Shown piece after piece: positions 8,390-16,452 of a stretch of DNA of 40,245 nt. Source of the DNA: Nonomuraea longispora (GTDB lineage Bacteria > Actinomycetota > Actinomycetes > Streptosporangiales > Streptosporangiaceae). The notes below the pieces were generated by a model. The model made no database searches, had not been told where the DNA came from, and saw nothing but the letters and a program-made list of their open reading frames with translations. How positions within the stretch are numbered: the first letter of the stretch is position 1; each line of letters opens with the position of its first letter. A program made the position numbers and the translations under genes. Location: contig NZ_SMJZ01000065.1 of assembly GCF_004348345.1 (NCBI RefSeq), positions 1 to 40,245 on the forward strand, in the 5' to 3' direction.

Positions 8390-9262
8390 AGGGGAGGCCA
8401 CCGACCCGGCAGTACCGTTGACGACGGCATGGCCAAGGCCGCACCGACGCGGCAAAGGGGCGGGACGAGGACGGCGGCCGGCCGCGGTGTCTCAGGCCGT
8501 CCGATCCCCGCCGTCCGGCGTGCCACGACCGCGGCCGGTCTCTGCCGGCCAGTGCCTCGCGCATGGCGGACAGGGAGGTCGGCTGGTAGCCGACCGGACG
8601 GCCCAGCGCAGCGCTCAGCGCCTCGGCGATGTCCCCGCCGCCGATCGCCTCGACGCCTTCCAACTCGTACGTCCCGCCCGCGTGGCGGCTGCGGCGGCCT
8701 GCGACGAGGTCGTGCTGGACCTCCGCCGCCAACCGGACCGCCACGTCGGCCAGGTCCGCCCTCGCCACGACGGACGCCCGTCCCGCGCCGAGCGCGGCGG
8801 CGAAGACGCCGGTCTCTCGGCGGCCGACGCGGCGGAGGCCACGGCCACCCCCACCGGGATCTCGGCATAGAGGCCGTTGCGCAGGATCGTCACCTCGAAC
8901 GGGGCCTCGGCGAGGCGCGCTTCGGTCCAGCGGTGCGGCAGCGCGATCGTCATCGGATCGCCCGAACCCGCCAGGCTGGTGTAGACGACATGCCGGACGC
9001 CCACGGCCTCGGCCGCGTTCACCACGGCGTCATGGCGGGCGAGCACCACGTCGTCCTCGGCGTACCCGGCCGAGACGAACACCAGAACGTCCACGCCTCG
9101 AAAGCCGCCGGCCAGCGATGCCGGGTCGTCGAAGTCGATCCGTCGCGCGCTGACCCCATCACCCGACCGGGTGCCGCCGACCACGTCCAGGCCGTCCTCC
9201 TTGGAGAGGCCGCGGAAGATCAAGTTGCCGAGCCCGCCGGAAATACCGGTGACGAGAATCAT
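8376..9262 (-). pseudogene. NmrA/QOR2-like NAD(P)-binding oxidoreductase, frameshifted
   Basis: Start ATG 9262 with GAGGAG about 7 nt upstream. The first frame gives a Rossmann N-terminus (MILVTGISGGLGNLIFRGLS, GxxGxxG type), DFDDPASLAGGFRGVDVLVFVS, HVVYTSLAGSG and FEVTILRNGLYAEIPVG, typical of the NmrA/QorB group of NAD(P)H quinone oxidoreductases. Near 8813-8818 an extra AG (GAGAGACC where GAGACC is expected) shifts the frame; it resumes as RADLADVAVRLAAEVQHDLV, then GGTYELEGVEAIGGGDIAEA and LSAMREALAG. The far C-terminus (below about 8560) is no longer recognisable. It is divergent from an HxlR regulator, the arrangement known for redox-sensing QorR-type regulators and their oxidoreductases. 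Confidence 0.8.
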
Positions 9263-9433
9263 TTGCCGCTCCTCGATGTTGGTGCAGATGGGGCGCAACC
9301 GATCATCCGTGCCGGACCGCGGCACCGTAAGGAGGCACTTTCGTGTCAGTGAGGAACACGGCGGTAAGCCCACAGGTCAGCCGGCCCTCTGCCCGCCGGG
9401 CCGTGTGGCGAAGACGACTGCGGGATCCGCGAC

Positions 9434-9751
9434 GTGCTGGACCGTCTCGGTGATCGGTGGACCGTGCTGGTCCTGGTCGAGCTGTCGAAGGGAACGCGCC
9501 GCTTCCGGGAGCTGGAACGTGCGATCCCGGGCATCTCGCAGCGGATGCTCACGCTGACGACCAAACGGCTGTGCCGCGACGGGCTGGTCGAACGGACCGT
9601 CTATCCGACCACCCCACCGCAGACGGACTACCGGCTCACCCCGATGGGCAAGAGCCTGGGAGGCATGGTGTCGGCCCTGGCCGACTGGTCCCGCGACCAC
9701 AGGGACGCCATCACCGCCGCCCGCGAACGCTGGGACGACAGCGACCTGTAG
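9434..9751 (+). CDS. HxlR-family (DUF24) transcriptional regulator
   Basis: 105 residues from GTG 9434: LDRLGDRWTVLVLVELSKGT, FRELERAIPGISQRMLTLTT, KRLCRDGLVERTVYPTTPPQ, YRLTPMGKSL, the standard winged helix-turn-helix of HxlR/QorR proteins that often sense oxidants or quinones. The frame stays open back to 9368 and reads CGEDDCGIRD before this start, which matches the N-terminal Cys region of the family, but it has no start codon there. A strong AGGAGG site at about 9329-9334 serves GTG 9343 in another frame, so a frameshift between 9343 and about 9405 may have shortened the protein. It would bind the 80-bp gap shared with the divergent oxidoreductase. Confidence 0.82.
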   Translation: MLDRLGDRWTVLVLVELSKGTRRFRELERAIPGISQRMLTLTTKRLCRDGLVERTVYPTTPPQTDYRLTPMGKSLGGMVSALADWSRDHRDAITAARERWDDSDL

Positions 9752-9887
9752 GCCGCGGGACAGGTCTGCTCCGCGATATTCGGAAGATCCGCAGTCGCGT
9801 GCCGAAGTCGCCGCCCTCGCCGTCCGGCGGCGCCTTCACCCCGATCTCGACCGTCACGCATCCAGGGCGGTGTCCAGCACGGCAAGG

Positions 9888-10259
9888 CTACGTCCAGCGG
9901 CGGATCGCGTCGATCGTGGTCTCCGGCGTGGTGTTGAAGCAGAACCGGATGCCGGGCTCCGCCGCCACCAGCACGTTGACCAGCCGCTCGAAGAGCGCGG
10001 TGTGCTCCGGCACCACCCGCACGCCCGCCCCGATCATGGCTAGGCCGAAAGGGCCATCGGCGGACAGCCGCTCACGCACGCTCTTCTCCGCCGCATCGGG
10101 ATCGGTGCCGACGAGGCACGCCACGGTGTCCAGCCCGACCGCGTGCAGCGCTGCCTCACCCTGTTCGATACGGGCAGCCAGAGTCGCCTCGTCCATGCCG
10201 GGATGGTCGGAGAAGTCGATCGCGCTCGGGTGCAGGCCGATCGTCAAGATCTTGGTCAT
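9888..10259 (-). CDS. Conserved hypothetical protein, 123 aa
   Basis: Begins MTKILTIGLHPSAIDFSDHP from ATG 10259, with GGAGCACCAC just upstream as ribosome site. Predicted alpha/beta, cytoplasmic, no membrane helix or signal peptide. Segments such as LAMIGAGVRVVPEHTALFER and INV-like hydrophobic strands suggest a small Rossmann-like or flavodoxin-like fold, but I do not recognise the family. It lies 9 nt after the SDR stop on the same strand, so both are one transcript and probably serve the same pathway, controlled by the divergent XRE regulator. Confidence 0.8.
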   Translation of the reverse strand: MTKILTIGLHPSAIDFSDHPGMDEATLAARIEQGEAALHAVGLDTVACLVGTDPDAAEKSVRERLSADGPFGLAMIGAGVRVVPEHTALFERLVNVLVAAEPGIRFCFNTTPETTIDAIRRWT

Positions 10260-10268
10260 GTGGTGCTC

Positions 10269-11027
10269 CTACCAGGGGACGGGGCCGTTGCGGTCGAAGA
10301 ATCCGCCCGTCGGCCCCTCGCGGTCCAGCGTGGCCAGCCGGATCACCGCCTCGGCGGCGTCCGCGACGGTGTCCATGCCCGTGTGATGGTTCATGTCGGT
10401 CGCGGGGTTGCCCGGATCGGCGGCGTTGACCTTGAAGCCGGGCAGCGCACGGGCGTACTGGGAGACGATCATATTGAGTGCGGCCTTGGAGGAGGCGTAG
10501 TCCAGGCTCAGGAAGCCGGACTCGGGACGTGCGGGGTCGCAGGCGTAGGTCAGCGACGCAAGGGCGCTGGAGACCATGACGATCCGGGGATGCTCCGACT
10601 CGCGCAGGAGCCGCAGGAAGGCGCGGGTGACCCGTACCGGGCCGAACACGTTGGCTTCGTACAGAACCCGCAGCAGGTCCGCGCCCATGTCGGCGGGATC
10701 CATCAGCGGGCCGCCGATTCCGGCGTTGTTGACCAGCACGTCAAGACGGCCGGCCCTCATGGCCACCGTCTCGGCCGCCGCGGCGACGGAGTCGTCCGAC
10801 GTCACATCGAGCTGGACGAACTCGACGCCGAGCGCGTCCGCCGCCCGCGTGCCACGTTCATGGTCCCGGGCGGTCAGGAACACCCGCCAGCCCTGCTCCG
10901 ACAGGCGGCGTACCGTCTCCCTGCCCAGACCCTTGTTCGCTCCGGTGACCAGCGCCACCGTCTTCGTATCCGCTGCCGCGGGTGCATCGGCCGCCATCGG
11001 CTCGTCGGCTTTGGTGTGAGTTGTCAT
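10269..11027 (-). CDS. Short-chain dehydrogenase/reductase (SDR)
   Basis: 252 residues from ATG 11027 (the frame is open further upstream but that part is low-complexity). Classical SDR: nucleotide-binding TGANKGLG at 28-35, DV at 74-75, NNAG at 100-103, catalytic Ser153/154 (MVSSALAS), Tyr177 and Lys181 (DYASSKAAL), and the PGNPATDMN segment around 205-213. The first 22 residues are an unstructured extension rich in Ala. Carbonyl reductase-like enzymes of this type use NADPH to reduce aldehydes or ketones; the substrate is not evident. It forms an operon with the 123-aa gene and diverges from the XRE regulator across about 100 bp. Confidence 0.93.
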   Translation of the reverse strand: MTTHTKADEPMAADAPAAADTKTVALVTGANKGLGRETVRRLSEQGWRVFLTARDHERGTRAADALGVEFVQLDVTSDDSVAAAAETVAMRAGRLDVLVNNAGIGGPLMDPADMGADLLRVLYEANVFGPVRVTRAFLRLLRESEHPRIVMVSSALASLTYACDPARPESGFLSLDYASSKAALNMIVSQYARALPGFKVNAADPGNPATDMNHHTGMDTVADAAEAVIRLATLDREGPTGGFFDRNGPVPW

Positions 11028-11128
11028 GGATTGATCGTCCGAGTAAGGGTCGGTTGTCACCAGGACCGCTCCGGTCTGGTACTGCCCGTACCACCCGGCG
11101 TGGGACATCGGTGAGGCAGGATCGAAGG

Positions 11129-11965
11129 GTGAACCGCGCCGAGCTCGCCGCAGTCCTTCGCCAGGCCCGCTCACGCCTGCGACCGCAGGATGTCGGCCTG
11201 CCGTCGGGCACCCGCCGCCAGGTGCCCGGCCTGCGCCGCGAGGAGGTGGCCATGCTCGCGGGACTGAGCGTCGAGTACGTCGTCCGGCTGGAGCAGGGGC
11301 GCGGCGCGCGGCCGTCCGCCCAGGTCGTCGCGTCACTGGCGCAGGCCCTGCGGCTTGACGACGACGACCGCGAGCTGGTGTTCCGCCTGGCTGGTCACGA
11401 GCCGCCACAGTCCGGACGGGTCCACATGGTGGTACGCCCGAGCGTCCTCCGGTTGCTGGACCGCATGGCGGACCTGCCGGTGCTGGTGCTGTCGGCCAAG
11501 GGCGACGTACTGGCCTGGAACCCGCTGGCGGCGGCGCTGCAGGGCGACATGTCCGCATGGCCCCGGCACCGGCGCAACCTCATCTGGCAGCGCTTCCTCG
11601 GCAGCAGCCGCTGCCAGGTCGCCGCGGACCTGGGCGAGGACGAAGCCACCACCCGCGCCGCCGTCGGCACGCTGCGCGCCGCCCAGGCCCGATACCCGCG
11701 TGACCCCGACCTCGCCCGCATGATCAGCGAGCTGCGCCGCAGCAGTCCCCGGTTCGAGGAGCTCTGGCAGGAGGGACGATCCGCGGCCTGGCGTGCGGCC
11801 ACCAAGAGCATCCGCCACCCCCAGCTCGGCACGATCACGCTCGACTGCGACACCCTCATGCTCCCCGACACCGACCAGACCGTACTCGTGTACTCCGCCG
11901 AACCGGGAAGCCCCGAAGCCGCGGCCCTCGACATGCTCAGGGTCACCGGACTGCAGCAACTGTGA
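11129..11965 (+). CDS. XRE-type regulator with MmyB-like ligand-binding domain
   Basis: 278 residues from GTG 11129, with GAAGG directly before it. Helix-turn-helix at about 28-85: RRQVPGLRREEVAMLAGLSV followed by YVVRLEQGRGARPSAQVVAS. The C-terminal part (about 110-275) with LPVLVLSAKGDVLAWNPLAA, RNLIWQRFL, and the terminal LGTITLDCDTLMLPDTDQTV is the MmyB-like/PAS-related domain that can bind lipids or small hydrophobic ligands. In actinomycetes these regulators very often lie divergent from an SDR gene that they control, exactly the arrangement here, so autoregulation and control of the SDR operon are likely. Confidence 0.93.
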   Translation: MNRAELAAVLRQARSRLRPQDVGLPSGTRRQVPGLRREEVAMLAGLSVEYVVRLEQGRGARPSAQVVASLAQALRLDDDDRELVFRLAGHEPPQSGRVHMVVRPSVLRLLDRMADLPVLVLSAKGDVLAWNPLAAALQGDMSAWPRHRRNLIWQRFLGSSRCQVAADLGEDEATTRAAVGTLRAAQARYPRDPDLARMISELRRSSPRFEELWQEGRSAAWRAATKSIRHPQLGTITLDCDTLMLPDTDQTVLVYSAEPGSPEAAALDMLRVTGLQQL

Positions 11966-12054
11966 GGTCGGCTGCCCGAGGAGGGAAGTGATCTCTCGTG
12001 CTCGACAGGAGAAGGAGACCCGGCTCGGCTCGGCGACCGGAACGCTGTAGACCA

Positions 12055-12195
12055 GCACGGTCTACGACACTGTGGCCAAGGGCTCGCCCACCTCGTGGAC
12101 CCGGTACGTGGGGGGCGACGACGTCTACACCAGGACGGTCGTGGGCTACGACGAGGCGGGGCGGCCGACCGGTGAGGCGGTGACGAATCGCAGGT
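12055..12195 (+). pseudogene. Rhs/YD-repeat protein fragment
   Basis: One frame reads TSTVYDTVAKGSPTSWTRYV, then GGDDVYTRTVVGYDEAGRPTG, matching a piece of the YD-repeat shell of actinomycete Rhs-type proteins (the YDT.KG.PTS.TRYVGG....T.V.GYD...RPTG pattern). It is about 47 residues long, preceded by a stop codon and followed directly by the antisense end of another remnant. No core, toxin tip or start codon is near. Rhs proteins carry polymorphic toxins, so this hints at a lost toxin locus. Confidence 0.65.
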
Positions 12196-12199
12196 GCGA

Positions 12200-12522
12200 T
12201 CAGGCGACCTTGAGGACGAGCTTGCCCGTGGTCGTGCCGGATTCGATGCGCCGGTGCGCCTCGGCGGCCTGCTCCAGGTCCTCGCCCCGAAGCCGCATAG
12301 TGGTGCGCCGGTCGCGTAGCTGGGCGGTTTCGTCCTTGGACAGCTCGTGCCGTGTCCGGCCGCTTACCATGGCGAGCAACCAGTAGAAGTAGACCTCGTT
12401 GGTGGCGTAGCCCGCCATGGCCTCGTTGATGAGTAGATGGCATCGACGTGAACGGTCCCTGCCTGCACTCCGACGTGGGAGTCTGTGGCCACGTTCTCGA
12501 CGCGGTGCTCCGGCTCGGTCAT
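12200..12522 (-). pseudogene. Mosaic remnant: HVGVQAG-motif protein joined to an oxidoreductase C-terminus
   Basis: The first frame starts at ATG 12522 (ATGA overlap with the upstream gene) and reads MTEPEHRVENVATDSHVGVQ, AGTVHVDAIY; a second frame, from about 12440, continues EAMAGYATNEVYFYWLLAMV, SGRTRHELSKDETAQLR, which looks like the helical body of the same actinomycete protein class. The last 25 residues (EAHRRIESGTTTGKLVLKVA) are instead the typical C-terminus of medium-chain quinone oxidoreductases. The ORF at 12200-12418 (72 aa) is therefore a chimera of two unrelated genes produced by deletion. The first part once formed an operon with the nucleosidase-like gene. Confidence 0.62.
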
Positions 12523-13167
12523 GACAAGGACTGGGTCAGGGCAACGATGACGGTCAGCTCGGCTGCCAGGTCGGCCACGTCACCGACGAGCCCGCGCAGC
12601 TTCTTCAGCGCCAGCGTCAGCGTGTTCGCGCGGTCCGGTGTCTTCGTCTCCAGCGCCTGGTCTGCCGTGACGAGCTCCGCCTCGGCCGCCTTGTACGTCG
12701 CCTCATCCAGACGTCCGTCCGCCCACACCTGCCACAGCCGGGAGGGGAACCCGGCCAGTGCCTCGGGGAGCTCCGCCGGCTGGGACGTCTGAGGAGCGAT
12801 CCGGATACCGCCGTGCACGGTGCCCGCCTGCACTCCCACGTGAGCGTTTCCCTGGGCGATATTCGTGTTCGTCTCGGGCATGGCAGAGCTCCTAGTCGTG
12901 GGACGTTCGGTGGACAACTCCTCGGCCAGCGCCGCGGCGAACGTGGCCGCGTTGGCGACAGCCCTCGGCTGCCACTGCTCGCGGTCCGTGGCCTCCTTGG
13001 TGCCGTCGGCCCGGTCGCTGATGCCCCGGATGACGACGACGGGCACCTGGTTCAAGTGGCCGGCCTGTGCCACGCCGGCGCCCTCCATCTCGATCGCACA
13101 CGCATCGTTGTAGTGCTCACGAATCCAGTGGGCGTGCTCGGAGAGCCGGGAGTTCAGCACTACCTCC
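12519..13167 (-). pseudogene. MTAN/PNP-type nucleosidase-domain conflict protein, 5' end removed by ISL3 element
   Basis: The remaining 214 residues start mid-domain: VVLNSRLSEHAHWIREHYND, ACAIEMEGAGVAQAGHLNQV, PVVVIRGISDRADGTKEATD, the C-terminal third of a purine nucleoside phosphorylase/MTA-SAH nucleosidase fold, with the EMEG and RGISD motifs. Then follow a linker with NAHVGVQAGTVHGG and a helical domain (SRLWQVWADGRLDEATYKAA to the end). Such multi-domain nucleosidase proteins occur beside STAND NTPases in actinomycete conflict systems. The coding sequence is broken at 13167/13168 exactly where the ISL3 left end (GGCTCTG) begins. GTG 13160 could restart translation, but catalytic residues of the N-terminal part are lost. 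Confidence 0.72.
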
Positions 13168-14234
13168 GGCTCTGTCGCTGATCTTAGGACGTGGAACGAT
13201 CTGGTAGTTGATCGTTTGCGGAGTGCGTTCCGGGATGCGTTGAGGAGTTACTCCCGCATTGGGCGGGGATCGTGGTCGAGGTCGTGGAGCGGGTCGCGGG
13301 GAGGTGACCCTGCACGCCCGAGGCCGAGCAGATGAGGGGGTCTGCCCGCACTGTGGTGTGGCTTCGGGCCGGGTGCATGACCGATACGTCCGGCGGCTGG
13401 CCGACGCCGCGCTGAGCGGTATCAAGACCGTGCTGGCGGTGACGATACGGCGCTTCAAGTGCATGAACACCAGGTGTGCGGCGGCGACGTTCGCCGAGCA
13501 GGTCGAGGGGCTAACCAGCCCGCACGCCCGCTACACACCGCTGTTGAGGCAGATGCTGACGTCGGTGGCGGTGAGCATGGCCGCCCGGACGGGCGCCCGG
13601 CTGGCGGCTCGGCTAGGGATGCCGGTCGCCAAGGACACCCTGCTGCGGCTGGTCCGATCACATCCCGAGCCGAGCATCGGCAGGGTGCGGGCCGTTGCGG
13701 TGGACGACTTCGCCCTGCGCAAGGGCGACGTCTACGCCACGATCGTGGTCGACTTGGAGGCCCGGCGTCCGGTGGAGGTGCTCCCAGGCCGGGAGGCAGC
13801 CCCGGTGGCCGAGTGGCTGGCCGCTCACCCTGAAGTGGAGATCGTCACCCGGGACCGCGCCCGTGCCTACGCCGAGGCCGCCCGCATCGGAGCACCTCAA
13901 GCCCTGCAAGTTGTAGATCGCTGGCACGTCTGGAACAACCTGACCGAAGCCGTCGAGAAGACGGTCGGCATGCACCACGGCTGCGTCAAGCAATCGTACG
14001 CCGAACTGCCCGGCAACTGCGGCGAGCTTGCGGCCCCGCCTGAACCGCCGGACGGCCTCCTGGACGTCCACGGCCGCGAACGCGCTCTGGTGACCCGGAC
14101 GACCAGGCGATACGCCGAGGTTCAGGAATTGGTGGCCAAGGGGTGCTCGCTCAAGGGCATCAGCCGCGACCTGAACCTCGACCACTACGCCGTACGCCGC
14201 TACGCCCGCGCGGCCGGCCTGGAGGAGGACGCGC
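13168..14234 (+). mobile_element. ISL3-family insertion sequence, right end lost
   Basis: The left end is placed at 13168 because GGCTCTGTCGCTGATCTTAG resembles the GGCTCT-type terminal repeat of ISL3 elements and because the reading frame of the interrupted nucleosidase gene stops exactly there. The transposase lies inside on the plus strand. The right end is absent: at about 14230 the sequence passes into an antisense piece of group II intron, so no matching terminal repeat or target duplication can be found. Confidence 0.7.
13259..14234 (+). pseudogene. ISL3-family transposase, frameshifted and 3'-truncated
   Basis: Seen: zinc-ribbon CPHCGVASGRVHDRYVRRLA, the second Cys pair in FKCMNTRCAAATFAEQVEGL, then the DDE catalytic core with AVDDFALRKGDVYATIVVDL (first Asp) and IVTRDRARAYAEAARIGAPQ...VVDRWHVWNNL (second Asp and the conserved WH). 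The N-terminus continues in another frame upstream (CVEELLPHWAGIVVEVVERV from about 13236), so there is a frameshift near 13300. The coding part ends around ARAAGLEED at 14230 and lacks the third catalytic Glu and the C-terminal domain; the rest of the ORF to 14341 is read through antisense intron sequence. Inactive. Confidence 0.82.
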
Positions 14235-14354
14235 AGTGCGACCTGCCCGTTGACCGTCCTGCTACGGCGGGTGGTCTTGCGGCTGTTGTGCTGGACGATG
14301 ATCTCGTAGCCGGGGAATCGCGCCGGTCCGGGCATGGGTGATCAGCGTCTTGTC
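14235..14354 (-). pseudogene. Group II intron reverse-transcriptase remnant (copy 2)
   Basis: Minus-strand reading gives DKTLITHARTG, then after a one-base shift ARFPGYEIIVQHNSRKTTRR and RTVNGQVALRV. It aligns with the post-YADD part of the reverse transcriptase at 5066-6724 (DKTLITHARTQRARFLGYEI ... SLNGTVVLHVP), but is clearly a different, more diverged intron. Only about 120 bp survive, wedged between the cut ISL3 transposase and an IS5 remnant. Confidence 0.75.
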
Positions 14355-14580
14355 TGATCGACAGCTCCCACGTCCGGGCGTTCAAGGGCGGCCCAGAACC
14401 GGCCCGAGCCCGGTCGACCGCGCCAAGCCGGGCTCGAGACACCACGTCATCACGTGAAGGTGGAGGCATCCCCCTCGCCGTCTCTCTGACCGGCGGCCAC
14501 CGCAACGACGTCACGCAGCTCATGCCCTTGATCAAGGCCATCCCGCCGGTACGCGGACGTGCCGGCCTGAAGGGACGGCG
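14355..14580 (+). pseudogene. IS5-family transposase remnant
   Basis: Three shifted frames give, in order, LIDSSHVRAFKGG, TGPSPVDRAKPGSRHHVIT and GGIPLAVSLTGGHRNDVTQL followed by MPLIKAIPPVRGRAG. This is the central catalytic part of actinomycete IS5-family (DDE) transposases, where the first Asp lies in VIDSSHV and the second region in TGGNRNDVTQL. Start, end, terminal repeats and the last catalytic residue are missing. Confidence 0.75.
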
Positions 14581-14759
14581 CGTCCTACCGGGCGATGCAC
14601 CGGCTGCACCAGGTCCAAGACTCCGTCGAATGCCGTCGCGGCGGCAGCCCTTGGCGTGGGGAGTGGGCAGGCTCTGGCCACGGACCTTGCGGGTCACGGG
14701 TGCTCATGATCGGGTGGAGTACGAACTGAGTGACGACTTCGTTGCTGGACTCCACGGCT

Positions 14760-15085
14760 TCAGCAGATTTTGACACCGTCGTACGTGGCGCCCGGAGTGG
14801 AGGTGTCGGTGTACTGCTCCCGCACGCTGAGCGTTTGACATGGACTGTCCGCCCCGTTGTTCCATACGACCTTCACCTTGTAGGTGAAGGCGCAGTTGTT
14901 CTGCACCGTGGCCCAGGGGGTGATCGCCGCATTCTTCCCGGCTATTTGTCGACACAACTGATCATGGCCGCCACGTTCACAGATCGCGCATGTGCGGGGC
15001 CTGTCCCGGCCATCAGCAGAAGTGCGGCGGACGAGACCGCCGCCCTCAACGACGCCGCGCCTTGACTCGAATGGAGGCCGGCATG
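14760..15085 (-). pseudogene. Small secreted Cys-containing protein, frameshifted
   Basis: The last 55 residues (NAAITPWATVQNNCAFTYKV, KVVWNNGADSPCQTL, TYDGVKIC and stop) match the general plan of small secreted actinomycete proteins with two disulfides and an N/D-C-x-[FY]-x4-KVVxxxxxDSPC core. A signal peptide is encoded upstream but in another frame (SLRAAVSSAALLLMAGTGPA, HA), and an initiating MPASIRVKARR lies in a third frame. Two shifts, near 15055 and near 14950, therefore separate start, signal peptide and mature part. It is probably dead. Function of the family is not established. Confidence 0.55.
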
Positions 15086-15216
15086 TGATGCAATCTTCTG
15101 TAGGGCTCCGCCATGCTTGTTTGACGAGATCCTTTTGCGCGCTCATAGTGGTTGTGCACCATCAACCGATAGCGCAACGACGCGCCAGGACGCTCACCTC
15201 GGGAGTTGATCAGGGC

Positions 15217-16452
15217 GTGGCGGTGAATCTCGGATCGGTCCAGCGCGACGACCATTCCGAGTGGCCGAAAGCCCTGGATCCGGCCGCCCTGGCGGCCCAG
15301 GGCTGGGCGCCCACCCCGTTTCGCGAATTCGTGGTGAAGGTCAACAGCCGCTGCGACCTCTCCTGCGCGTACTGCTACGTCTATGAAATGGCGGACCGGA
15401 GCTGGCGGGAGCAGCCGATACGCATGTCCGCCGCCACCGCCACGCGTACGGGTGAGCGGATCGCCGAGCACGTCCGCGGCCACGGCCTGCAGTCCGTCGA
15501 GCTGATATTGCACGGTGGCGAGCCGCTGCTGGCCGGGCCCGCACTGCTCTCCCACATCGTCACCGCCACCCGATCAGCGGTCAGTGGCCGTGCGCGAGTG
15601 GGGGCGCGGATACAGACGAACGGAATCCGTCTCGACGCCGGATACCTGCGCATGTTCGACCACCTCGATATCGCCGTGGCGATAAGTCTCGACGGAGACA
15701 AGAAAGCGCACGACCGGCATCGGAAGTACGCCAACGGCAAGGGCAGCTACGACGCCGTGACGAAGTCGCTCGGGCTGCTGCGCGATTCGTATCCGCACTT
15801 GTTCAGCGGCCTGCTCTGCACAATCGACGTCCGTGACGATCCGGTGGCGATCTATGAGGCGTTACTCGAGCACCAGCCGCCCAGAATCGACTTCCTGCTG
15901 CCGTTGGGAAACTGGTCGTATCCTCCGCCCGGGCGGATACCAGGAGCCGCGGAAACGCCGTACGCCGACTGGCTGGTCGCGGTCTTCGACCGCTGGTACG
16001 GCGCGCCGCGCAAGGAGACCGACGTCCGGCTTTTCAGCGAGATCATCCATCTCCTGCTGGGCGGCCGGTCGAACAGCGAGTCGCTGGGGCTGTCCCCGGT
16101 GACGGTTCTCGTCATAGACGCGGACGGGACGATCGAGTTGTCGGACACGATCCGGTCCTCCGCGCCCGGCTCGCCCTCAACAGGGCTCCACGTGGCCAGG
16201 AACGCCTTCGACGAGGCGCTGCTCCTGTCCGAGACCGTTGCCCGCCAGCTCGGCGAATCCGCGCTGGCTCCCGGCTGCCGGTCGTGCAAGGTGAGGGCGG
16301 TGTGCGGTGGCGGGCAGTTCGCGCATCGCTACCGCGCGGAGACCGGGTTCGCGAACCCCTCCGTCTACTGTCCCGACCTGCTCGCACTCATCCGGCACAT
16401 CAGGCAGGTCGTGGCGGCCGATCTGGGTACGCGGCTCGGAAGGCTTGGATGA
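15217..16452 (+). CDS. fxsB: Radical SAM/SPASM peptide maturase FxsB
   Basis: 411 residues from GTG 15217 (GGGAG about 11 nt upstream). The radical-SAM motif is C46-x3-C50-x2-C53 in NSRCDLSCAYCYVYE, preceded by PFREFVVKV, the FxsB hallmark. HGGEPLL, QTNGIRLD and ISLDGDKKAHDRHRKYANGK follow in the TIM barrel; the C-terminal SPASM-type cluster has cysteines around 354, 357, 363 and 385 (GCRSCKVRAVCGGGQ, VYC). Known FxsB-type enzymes use S-adenosylmethionine to join an aromatic ring to the beta carbon of a residue two positions on (three-residue cyclophane). The stop overlaps the next start (ATGA, 16449). The putative substrate lies about 4 kb away at 20597. Confidence 0.95.
   Translation: MAVNLGSVQRDDHSEWPKALDPAALAAQGWAPTPFREFVVKVNSRCDLSCAYCYVYEMADRSWREQPIRMSAATATRTGERIAEHVRGHGLQSVELILHGGEPLLAGPALLSHIVTATRSAVSGRARVGARIQTNGIRLDAGYLRMFDHLDIAVAISLDGDKKAHDRHRKYANGKGSYDAVTKSLGLLRDSYPHLFSGLLCTIDVRDDPVAIYEALLEHQPPRIDFLLPLGNWSYPPPGRIPGAAETPYADWLVAVFDRWYGAPRKETDVRLFSEIIHLLLGGRSNSESLGLSPVTVLVIDADGTIELSDTIRSSAPGSPSTGLHVARNAFDEALLLSETVARQLGESALAPGCRSCKVRAVCGGGQFAHRYRAETGFANPSVYCPDLLALIRHIRQVVAADLGTRLGRLG

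Noticed and set aside
8429..9352. Plus-strand ORFs of up to 307 codons over the oxidoreductase
   Set aside because: They are Arg/Pro-rich shadows of the minus-strand gene with no recognisable domain.
9457..10386. Plus-strand 309-codon ORF
   Set aside because: It overlaps the HxlR gene in another frame and is antisense to the 123-aa and SDR genes; composition is that of a shadow frame.
11028..11558. N-terminal extension of the SDR to 11558
   Set aside because: It is antisense to the XRE regulator and low-complexity; the Rossmann domain begins soon after ATG 11027.
13168..14354. A complete, active ISL3 element
   Set aside because: The right terminal repeat and the last catalytic residue are missing and the N-terminal frame is shifted.
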